A stretch of 15,395 nt of DNA, from NCBI GenBank assembly GCA_030374735.1, contig JASCIV010000639.1, positions 1 through 15,395 on the forward strand, written 5' to 3'. Within the stretch, counting starts at the first letter, position 1. Each line of letters begins with the position of its first letter. The notes under the pieces are model-generated. The model ran no database searches, was not told where the DNA came from, and worked only from the letters and a program-made list of their open reading frames with translations. A program made the translations under genes and the position numbers. This document shows positions 1 to 6,756 of the stretch, piece after piece. Origin of the DNA: Gracilaria caudata (taxonomy: Eukaryota > Rhodophyta > Florideophyceae > Gracilariales > Gracilariaceae).

Positions 1-120
1 CCACCCTCCCGTGCGTCACTTGCGCGCCTGTTCCCTTTTTTTTTTCGAGCGTCGCTTCTTCTCTTGTACTTGTGTACGTGCGTGGGTTGTTTGCGCGCGC
101 GTGGCGTGCGTGCTTGCGTG
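1..120 (+). promoter_or_regulatory. 5' flank / leader of the NYN-domain gene
   Basis: This is the sequence directly upstream of the first ATG of the NYN gene. It contains a run of ten T (36-45) inside a pyrimidine-rich stretch and then GT-rich sequence. The reading frame is open back to position 64, but only from a non-ATG codon, so I treat it as untranslated leader. No TATA box is recognisable. The window edge cuts off anything further upstream. Confidence 0.3.
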
Positions 121-1422
121 ATGAGTGAATCTCAACGCTCGTTGTGTGTTTCGTCGCCACAACAATCGTTATGGCTTCGTTTTACCGGTTATGACGTGCC
201 CAATTTCGAGCAACATAACGTTGTGATACAGTCTCGACGAGAGTTCTCACCGCTTGTCCGGGCGCGGGCGCCGTTTCAGTTTTCGTCGCCCATCGATTGC
301 AAGTTACGTTGCGATGATCAGTCGCATTGCTTCGTGCTATACGCGCTGCAAACGCGTTCGCTCAGCCTCAAAAACGGCAGCAGCGCTGCGTTTCGCTTCT
401 GCATCGACGCGCCAAGCGTGCTGCGACAGCTGAAACAAGCGTCCGAGCAGCGCGTTGCGTTGCACATACGTTCTGCGGACGGAATGAAGCTTGCTTACGA
501 AGCGTCGTTACAGGCGCCGTTGTACAGTTGTACGGAGGAGGCTTCCGTGCTATCTTCTGTGGAAGACGATGTGGTATCGGTATCATCTTCGTGCGATTCT
601 CGCGTGGGGGTACCTCCGTTGGATCTGAGTTTCTCCAGCGTGTCCGAAGAGGCCGATTCAGGCGATGATTCGCCGCTGTTGGCGGGCGATTCTTTCCTGT
701 CTAAACGAAGCAAACGAGGCGCAAAGGTGCGCTTTTGTGACACGCTGCAGCTGATTCCAAGCACGGAGCAGCTCAAGAAACAGGCCGATATGGCCGCCAC
801 GGAACGGGCGCAGCTGTCGCGATGCGTGGGCGATCTTGCATCGCAACTGGCTCAGCTGCAAGCGCAGCTACGACAACTGAAGCAGGGTGCGGCGCATGAC
901 TCTCGTGCAGAGCTGCTTCAAAGTGGCACGGCGAGCGCAAAGCGCAGAAGGGTGGTGATTGATGGCGATAGTGTGGCGCGCGCGTACGGCAAAGGAAAGT
1001 TCAAAGCTCAGGGAATCTCGGTGGCGTTACAGTACTATGGCAGCCGTGGCTTTCACGCGGTGGCGGTGGTTTCGAAGCGCATGACTGAATGTGGCAAATC
1101 ATCGCGAGAGCGTTCTCGAGACGATGTGCTGACGCAACTTATTGACGACGGGTTGGTTGAAGTGAGCTGCAGTGAGGGCAAACGACAGGAGTTTATTGTG
1201 AGATACGCGCTGGATCACAATGCGCTGGTGGTGTGTAACGCGCGCTTGCGAGCGGCGGCTGGGACTGGGACGAGATGCTCCAAGCGCGAGCTGCGCAGAA
1301 TACAGGCGTTTGTGGACTCGCATCGGGTGGCGTTCATGTTTGTTGCAAACGAGTTTGTGCCGACGGCGACGTCGTTGCGGCCTTCTCAATCTTCGGAGTG
1401 TCTGCGCTCGGATGGGTTGTAA
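121..1422 (+). CDS. NYN / Zc3h12a-like (Regnase-type) domain protein, probably degenerate active site
   Basis: Protein of 433 residues, started at the first ATG (121). Residues 1-125 form a domain I do not recognise. Residues 150-215 are Ser/Asp-rich and probably disordered. Residues 215-256 are a Gln/Leu-rich coiled coil. From residue 276 to about 420 the pattern fits the NYN domain of the Zc3h12a/Regnase family: the strand RRVVIDGDSVA (family VVIDGSNVA), then GKFKAQGISVALQYYGSRGF, then EFIVRYALDHNALVVCNARLR, and near the end FVANEFVPTATS (family FVNDKFMPP). Family members are PIN-fold, Mg-dependent endoribonucleases that degrade mRNA. Here the first catalytic Asp is kept (D281), but the paired Asp of the family DDRF motif aligns with R355-Q356 and the Asp of SND aligns with A374. 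It may therefore bind RNA or act as a scaffold instead of cutting. No CCCH zinc finger is visible. Domain call fairly firm; function inferred. Confidence 0.72.
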   Translation: MSESQRSLCVSSPQQSLWLRFTGYDVPNFEQHNVVIQSRREFSPLVRARAPFQFSSPIDCKLRCDDQSHCFVLYALQTRSLSLKNGSSAAFRFCIDAPSVLRQLKQASEQRVALHIRSADGMKLAYEASLQAPLYSCTEEASVLSSVEDDVVSVSSSCDSRVGVPPLDLSFSSVSEEADSGDDSPLLAGDSFLSKRSKRGAKVRFCDTLQLIPSTEQLKKQADMAATERAQLSRCVGDLASQLAQLQAQLRQLKQGAAHDSRAELLQSGTASAKRRRVVIDGDSVARAYGKGKFKAQGISVALQYYGSRGFHAVAVVSKRMTECGKSSRERSRDDVLTQLIDDGLVEVSCSEGKRQEFIVRYALDHNALVVCNARLRAAAGTGTRCSKRELRRIQAFVDSHRVAFMFVANEFVPTATSLRPSQSSECLRSDGL

Positions 1423-1858
1423 CAATATGAGTGTGTAACTTAGGTCAGCTGCGCGGATCAAGCGATATATGCCTGGGAGGTGCTTGTGTGGGCCTGAGGT
1501 GGATGATGACAGACGTGAACGGCTTGTTTCCATTAGCCGCGCACGCAACGCCGTGCGCTGGCTGAGCGGCTGCGACGCCGCGCGCGCACGATGTGTGCGG
1601 CCAATTGTTGCATTTGCTGAATTCACTTACACGCGCAGTTGGACGCACTTCGTTTGCGCAGAGCACAACGCGGTGTGCAGTTCGAGATAGATCACGACGG
1701 CCGTCCCCGTTTCTGTGACACCTGTACAGCGTTCACATTGTTGCCTTCTATTTTGGCGCCAGTTCCGGGGCGCGGCACATGTGATGCACCACCACGCACT
1801 GCGGAAACGCTCCGCCGCGCCGTGCGCACGTCAACGAAACCGCGCAACACAAAGCACG
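1423..1858. other. Intergenic region between the NYN gene and the Cys-rich gene
   Basis: About 435 bases with CpG-rich patches. Both flanking genes point the same way, so this should hold the 3' end of the NYN gene and the promoter of the next gene. Open frames here begin at non-ATG codons or are GC-driven shadows. An in-frame ATG at 1784 could extend the downstream protein by 25 residues, but that stretch is His/Arg-rich and not protein-like. No RNA gene or repeat was seen. Confidence 0.4.
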
Positions 1859-3109
1859 ATGGCCACGCGCTTCGGGTACGACTCTCAGCTGCTCGACGCC
1901 ATCCGCATGTTCCACGCCGCCGCCAACGATCTACCCGCACACCAGCTGCAACGCGCGTCGCTCACAACCGACGCCGCGCGCACCGACCTTCTGCAACACG
2001 TGCTGAGCGCGCGGCGCATCTCGTTGAGGGGCTGGGACTACGACGAGATATGCGCCTTTCTGCTGTTCACGTACCCCGTGCGACTGTTTCGCGAGTGCTG
2101 TCGCAGCGCGGGCGGCGCCAAGTTTGTGGACGTGCTGTACGACGCTTGGCGACCGTCGTTTGAACTGTATGCGTTTGCGATGTGGGAGTACTTGGGAAGA
2201 GATAGTGTGTTGTTTGGACATTGGTTGTATTTGTTGCGCAAGGAACAACGCGCGTCGAAACAGCAGATGGGAAAGGTGTTGTTTAGTACCATGGTCAAAT
2301 GTAACATGCTTTCCGAGAGCGATTGCGCGAGTGTTACGGGCGCGCTGTTGCCGTATCCGTTGGAATGTATGTATGCGCGGGAACATGAGCAACAGATTGA
2401 CAAGTATTCGATGCTGTTGGAGCCGGACGAAGTGGGTTTGATCTGTCGCAGTCTGTTCCTACATCGCGCCATCGAACGTTCCTCATGTGGCTGCGATTTT
2501 CGCGAGCGAAAAAGCGATTTGGTTCGTTGTACTTGCGTACATGACAGCGCGCAACGGAACAATCAACATGCCATCAAACTGTCTAATGACCTGGACAAAG
2601 AATACGCCACCGTCATCTTCAACTTGATTCTGGAACGCCATCACCAAGAATCAGTCGCATACGACCGGCGATGGAGCAAACAAAAACGCGACCAATTTCT
2701 GCGCAGCGCGTGTGAGCATGTGTTTTGCAAGGAAGTGTACACGGAGATCTACCAGAACCTGCACAGCGGCCGCAAACCAAGCGTGCCACAACGATACCCA
2801 AGGCCGTTGTCGGGCGGTGAAATAAGCTCAAACGTCACGCGCGCCGCCGACTGTGATTACAACCCCAGTTTGGCAAATCATAACGGCTGTGTGGTGCGAT
2901 CGTGTAGTCAGTCCACGAAGAAGGGATGCGCGAATGTGTCTTGTAGAACGCATTGTCATGCTCTGGGATATCATACCTGTAACGCGCATCGCTTCTATGC
3001 GCCGCACGAAGAGCCGCACTACCTGCCGCGAAGAGGCGTGGACCACATCCCGGAGCACATGCACAGCGGTGAACGCGGCTTGCCCGCAAAGCGAGAGGGA
3101 AACATCTAG
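1859..3109 (+). CDS. Hypothetical protein with C-terminal Cys/His (putative zinc-binding) cluster
   Basis: Protein of 416 residues; I do not recognise the family. The start at 1859 (gcacgATGGcc) is chosen because it has a G at +4 and begins the protein-like sequence MATRFGYDSQLLDAIRMF. An upstream in-frame ATG at 1784 is less likely. Residues 1-190 are mostly helical and rich in aromatic residues (for example FELYAFAMWEYLG and VLFGHWLYLLRKEQ). A first CxC-x11-CxC pair lies at C210, C212, C224 and C226. Near the C-terminus there is a denser cluster, C344-x4-C349-x7-C357-x4-C362-x3-C366-x7-C374-x2-H377, which looks like a metal-binding module. A basic, polar tail follows. No transmembrane segment or signal peptide is evident. 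Codon use resembles the genes on either side, which supports a real gene. Function unknown; a nucleic-acid or protein-binding role is only a guess. Confidence 0.6.
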   Translation: MATRFGYDSQLLDAIRMFHAAANDLPAHQLQRASLTTDAARTDLLQHVLSARRISLRGWDYDEICAFLLFTYPVRLFRECCRSAGGAKFVDVLYDAWRPSFELYAFAMWEYLGRDSVLFGHWLYLLRKEQRASKQQMGKVLFSTMVKCNMLSESDCASVTGALLPYPLECMYAREHEQQIDKYSMLLEPDEVGLICRSLFLHRAIERSSCGCDFRERKSDLVRCTCVHDSAQRNNQHAIKLSNDLDKEYATVIFNLILERHHQESVAYDRRWSKQKRDQFLRSACEHVFCKEVYTEIYQNLHSGRKPSVPQRYPRPLSGGEISSNVTRAADCDYNPSLANHNGCVVRSCSQSTKKGCANVSCRTHCHALGYHTCNAHRFYAPHEEPHYLPRRGVDHIPEHMHSGERGLPAKREGNI

Positions 3110-3197
3110 TTCTCGGCTAAATACAACACCAACACACACAAAAAGAGTGCACGGAACGGTGCCATACAACATGCAAAGCGCGCTGCGCAGCCGCTTG

Positions 3198-3248
3198 CGA
3201 AGGTAGCGGTCGCTACCCTGGTAGAACGCTACCTTCGTACTGAGTACG
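3198..3248. repeat. Nested inverted repeats (palindrome cluster)
   Basis: An 11-base arm at 3198-3208 (CGAAGGTAGCG) has its exact reverse complement at 3227-3237. Inside it, GGTAGCG (3202-3208) pairs with CGCTACC (3211-3217), and CTACC (3213-3217) pairs with GGTAG (3220-3224). A further CGTAC/GTACG pair follows at 3236-3248. The arms compete with one another, so several alternative hairpins are possible. It lies about 90 bases after the stop of the Cys-rich gene, so it could be a 3' end structure, a protein-binding site or a cruciform. Confidence 0.6.
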
Positions 3249-3303
3249 TAACGCTGGCGCGGAAGGCGACCGCAGTAGCGCGGCGTAGCCTGCAGCCACA
3301 CAA

Positions 3304-3405
3304 CACGTGACGGCGTCTCGCAGAACCACACAGCAAGCGCTGCGGCTACGCGCGCACGTGGTTGTGTGGGCCGTCGCTCTGTCCGCTCCCACAGCTGCCC
3401 ACGTG
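3304..3405. promoter_or_regulatory. Three CACGTG (E-box/G-box) sites upstream of the bHLH gene
   Basis: Exact CACGTG hexamers are at 3304-3309, 3355-3360 and 3400-3405, spaced 51 and 45 bases apart, 276-377 bases before the bHLH ATG. CACGTG is the classic core site of many bHLH and some bZIP proteins. The clustering suggests bHLH control, possibly self-regulation, but the encoded bHLH lacks the usual E-box-reading Glu, so the binder may be another protein. Confidence 0.4.
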
Positions 3406-3680
3406 CGCTTGCGCAATGCGCGCGCTGTTATTGAGTCCAGCCGCACGCCGCATGCGCATCTTCCTGCGCGTTTCTCTGCAAATCTCCGCGATATCTTTTT
3501 TGTTTGTGCTGCCAACACGCCCGCGTTCGCGGCGGTGTGTGTGTTGCGTCTCTATTTCACGCCAGCCATGTACTTCCGTCGGTGTCGCACGTAACATTAG
3601 AGAACGCCGCGCTCTCAACGTCGTGCGAGTTTGCGTGCTATCAGCAGCATCGTTTGTGTTTGTGTTCGCGTTTTGCACAG

Positions 3681-4799
3681 ATGGACGCCACTGCGCAGCT
3701 TGTGCTCGATTTGCCGTCGCACTTTCTGCTGTTCGGGGACGAATGTGTTGCACAGCCGCACCAGTCCAACTCGCTTCGATTGCCGCCGCCGTCGTCGCAA
3801 ACCACCGACCTCGATCTGTCGCTTCAACTGCCCGAGACGTCAACGCTTGAGCCACACGTCGTCACATATCACTCCGCCACCGATGTGACGCCATCACAAC
3901 TAGGTCTGCCCAATCTCGAAGTCACCGACGCGCTCAACGTCAGCACACTCACCACGGCAGACGCCGACAGTCATTCCGTCGACGACACCTCTCCGCAACA
4001 CTCGCTCACCATCGTCGCCGCTCCACCCACGCCCACATCGCCGCCCGCAAAACCGCCTGCGCGCCCCAATGTGTCTCACACGCGTCGCTGTCGCGCAAAG
4101 CTCAACTCCAATTTTGAACGTCTGCTACAGGTGTTACCGCCGCCGCCGACCGGGGTAGAGGCGCGCCACAAGGCGCAGATTCTGCAGTACGCCATCGACT
4201 ACTACCGCAGCGTCAGTCAGCACAACAGACAGCTCGAGATGAAACTCGCGCTGCGATCACCGGCAGCCATGGCGCGATGGGTGCAATCGGTTGTGGCATC
4301 CACTCCCAACTTGAAGGATGCGCTCAAGTCGTACATGGCCATGGTCTGTCTCACCAACAACTGGAAGTACGCCGAACTATGGTCGCCGCACATGCGCACC
4401 GGGTCGTCGTCTGTGCTGCTGCGCTACGTGACCGGCGCGCTGCCTCCCACCGTGCAGGGCGACACGTTGGCAAGACTGAGGAAATACCGCACCCATTCAC
4501 GCAAGTTCAAGTTTGCGCCGCGAATCGGAGTGCCGGGACGAGTGTTTCTTACCAGACGACCGGAGTGGCTGCCGCTTCTTCACGACCCGGTTGCTTTTCT
4601 TCGCGCGCCGCATGCGATGCGACAGGGTGTGGAGGTCACGTTTGCTGTGCCTGTTATTGTGAATGGTAGTGTACAGATGGTTGTGGAGTTCTTTGATACA
4701 GAGCGCAGGGACTATGATCCCAAGGCGTTTAATATGGCCAATGAGATTGCCAGCGTGTTTGGAAAGGCGTTTAGTCAGTTGCAGTCATCCCGTTTCTAG
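3681..4799 (+). CDS. Atypical bHLH transcription regulator with GAF-like domain
   Basis: Protein of 372 residues, started at the first ATG of the conserved frame (3681). Residues 1-130 are Ser/Thr/Pro-rich and probably disordered. Residues 133-191 fit a basic helix-loop-helix: a short basic stretch HTRRCRAKLN, helix 1 (NFERLLQVLP), a Pro-rich loop, and helix 2 (KAQILQYAIDYYRSV) with the conserved Lys at 164, running into a leucine-containing helix. The Glu that contacts E-box DNA is replaced by Thr (T134), so DNA recognition may differ. Residues about 206-368 look like a GAF or MYC_N-type sensor fold, with NNWKYAELWSP, GVPGRVFLTRRPEWL (283-297) and FAVPVIVNGSVQMVVEFFD. Similar bHLH plus GAF-like layouts occur in plants and algae, where the second domain mediates protein contacts or senses a ligand. 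It should act in the nucleus as a dimer. Target genes are unknown. Confidence 0.75.
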   Translation: MDATAQLVLDLPSHFLLFGDECVAQPHQSNSLRLPPPSSQTTDLDLSLQLPETSTLEPHVVTYHSATDVTPSQLGLPNLEVTDALNVSTLTTADADSHSVDDTSPQHSLTIVAAPPTPTSPPAKPPARPNVSHTRRCRAKLNSNFERLLQVLPPPPTGVEARHKAQILQYAIDYYRSVSQHNRQLEMKLALRSPAAMARWVQSVVASTPNLKDALKSYMAMVCLTNNWKYAELWSPHMRTGSSSVLLRYVTGALPPTVQGDTLARLRKYRTHSRKFKFAPRIGVPGRVFLTRRPEWLPLLHDPVAFLRAPHAMRQGVEVTFAVPVIVNGSVQMVVEFFDTERRDYDPKAFNMANEIASVFGKAFSQLQSSRF

Positions 4800-5993
4800 C
4801 TCGTATCAAATGCCCTTTTTAGTGGAGAAGCACCGGCACGACATTTGCTGGCGTGCCCGAAGGCATGCGCGCAGAGTGTGGCAGATGTGCAATCAACCTC
4901 GATACGGGCGACCATGTGTGGCGGCTATACCGCCATGTTCTACCACCTTGACTACTTTGTGTGTGAATTAACTAGATACCGAGGTGCGGCAAACATATTT
5001 TGAACACGGTCAATAAGAACACGCTCTTTCAACTGCAATGGAAGCCAGAGGTGTGTCACACTATTGGTATACTTTTTACAGAGCTCCATCATCATGATGA
5101 GAGTCTTGATTAATGTTGATGAAGACGGCGAATGCATGCAAACTTAGTTTGATCACGTGACACGGGGCTCTGGAGTCGCAAACGGTTGCTCTGTTTGATA
5201 TTATCTATGGTCACGAGAACGTTAGATAGTGTGGTTGCTTGGCGTGTTGGAGCTTGTAACTTGTGTACAATAAAGAAATGTAAGCATTTCATGTACAGTC
5301 TTTGGCACAAGAGCTTTATAGGAGGAGTCAGAACTGCGCGATACACATATCGTGAATACCAAGTCATTGTGGGACAATGGGCAACGAGAGAGTGGACAAG
5401 TTGGCGAAGAGTGGTCCATACATCCCCATCGCAGAGCAGGTAAAAGTGGAACGATTTCTTGGATGTCAAGGCTGCACTCAAGGTGAAACAAAGTAGCCGT
5501 CCTTGGCCTTCCTGCAGAGAGAAAGCCTTATTTAGAGGCTTTACTTCAGTCTAGTAATTGAAGGCTGTTGTCGAAAATAAAAAGAAGAAAGTAGCCGTCG
5601 ACTACTTCCGGAGAACGATCATAGTGAAAAAAGAGTTAAGCTCACGAACCGCAGAGGTTATGTTAGCACAGTTGTACACGCGCACCAGATACACCCAGTA
5701 GCAAGCTTCATGGGGAACAAATATTATGTTTTGAGTGCGCGCTCACCCGTTGAGAAAAGATTGCGAGGACGTATACAATTCTTTCGTTGCTTACTGACAA
5801 CCGCGAGCAGGCGTGAGGTTTTCCGTGGTCAACGAGAATACTGTCAAAAGTCGCTTAGAGAGCTGATAGTGGAAGCACCCCAACGAATTCTGGCCTTTTT
5901 ACGGAGAGAGAAATATATGTTGTGTTAGGATTTACCTTCGTAGAGCACAACTTCCACACTGTTGAATCCACAGTGAAGAAGAAATGTAAACCG

Positions 5994-6533
5994 ATGGGGG
6001 GTGACGTCGTCATAATATATCGGCCTACCGCTTTGCTGCGCCTCGTTCTCCGTCTGAGGCAGTACGACGGTACTGCGCCATACCGTAATGCGGTGCCCGA
6101 TCGCTGCCCTGGATATCAGGCATATTCATCGGTCCGTCACTACATGATGCAAAGCTCTACGGGTCCGGCCGCAGACCGCGCCACGGTGAACTTTGACGTT
6201 GTCATTGAACGAGACTCGCGGAAAGCGTCCCATTGCATTACAGCACCACGGCCTGGAAGTTCCAACTTGGAGACAAGTTCGTGTCCCAAGTTCGGACGCC
6301 GGACAGACTTCCTACAGCCAATGGCGCGCGGGCACATGCGCGACGGAGATGGAAGCGTTCCATGCATTACGCGTCCATTGGGTGCTCCACAGCCTGTTAC
6401 AGAGCCTGCTACAGTATTTCTTGTGGCAGCATTCAATGCCATCGGTGCCGTCTGTACTGCGGCGCACGCAACTGCCAACCTGTTCTCAACCGCCACCAGC
6501 GTGCCAGTCGCTCAGAGCTCATTCGCGCGTTAA
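5994..6533 (+). CDS. Weak hypothetical ORF
   Basis: ATG-started open frame of 179 codons. The predicted protein has no motif I recognise and an even, unstructured composition. A minus-strand ORF (6140-6496) and other + frames are open over the same stretch, so this may be chance openness in GC-rich DNA. The near-repeats AAGCGTCCCATTGCATTAC (about 6222) and AAGCGTTCCATGCATTAC (about 6352) lie inside it. Listed only for completeness. Confidence 0.15.
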   Translation: MGGDVVIIYRPTALLRLVLRLRQYDGTAPYRNAVPDRCPGYQAYSSVRHYMMQSSTGPAADRATVNFDVVIERDSRKASHCITAPRPGSSNLETSSCPKFGRRTDFLQPMARGHMRDGDGSVPCITRPLGAPQPVTEPATVFLVAAFNAIGAVCTAAHATANLFSTATSVPVAQSSFAR

Positions 6534-6608
6534 AATCGCAACCGCCAACCAGCCTGGCACCGCGCAGTGCGGTGCTACGGCCCATCCCGGCCGAGGCTGA
6601 TTAGTGAT

Positions 6609-6616
6609 CATAAAAT
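6609..6616 (+). promoter_or_regulatory. Possible TATA-like element of the ABCG gene
   Basis: CATAAAAT lies about 140 bases before the ABCG start codon, in otherwise GC-rich sequence. It is a plausible core promoter element by position and composition only. Confidence 0.2.
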
Positions 6617-6756
6617 CCCCTCTCCGCCCCTTTGCGCATGGCAGCGCCCCAATTGTTCCGCCAACACCGCAAGCTGGGCAGCAACCGTTCAACGCCAACA
6701 TCTCGCTACGTAGTCGTGCTCAGTCCGCTTTGTTTTCGCCGCTGTGACGACCCACC

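Larger units (their letters stand above)
3110..3680 (+). promoter_or_regulatory. Upstream region of the bHLH gene
   Basis: About 570 bases between two same-strand genes. It holds the palindrome nest at 3198-3248, three CACGTG boxes (3304-3309, 3355-3360, 3400-3405), and a further perfect palindrome TTGCGCAA at 3410-3417. The frame of the downstream protein is open back to 3504, but without an ATG before 3681. The sequence just before the ATG ends in TTTTGCACAG, which could serve as a 3' splice site, so a 5' UTR intron is possible but unproven. Confidence 0.4.
4800..6756. other. Gene-poor region with weak short ORFs
   Basis: Nearly 2 kb without a recognisable gene. The first part (4.8-5.9 kb) is more AT-rich than the flanking genes. 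ATG-started ORFs of 72 codons (5710-5928) and 179 codons (5994-6533) exist on +, but around 6.2-6.6 kb several frames on both strands are open at once, and none has a recognisable motif. A 7-base-pair hairpin lies at 5522-5542 (AAAGCCT/AGGCTTT), and a second, AAGTAG/CTACTT, lies near 5589-5607. The word AGTAGCCGTC occurs twice, near 5493 and 5591. An exact TCACGTGA palindrome is at 5153-5160. The last part must contain the ABCG promoter. Old transposon remains cannot be excluded. Confidence 0.4.

Noticed and set aside
1099..1626. Minus-strand frame of 175 codons over the NYN domain.
   Set aside because: Arg-rich, non-protein-like, and antisense to a recognisable domain.
1931..2562. Minus-strand frames of 153 and 174 codons within the Cys-rich gene.
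   Set aside because: They mirror the + strand codon bias and have no recognisable motif.
5110..5491. Overlapping minus-strand frames (123 and 89 codons) as transposon remains.
   Set aside because: No transposase or reverse transcriptase motif can be seen, and two frames are open together.
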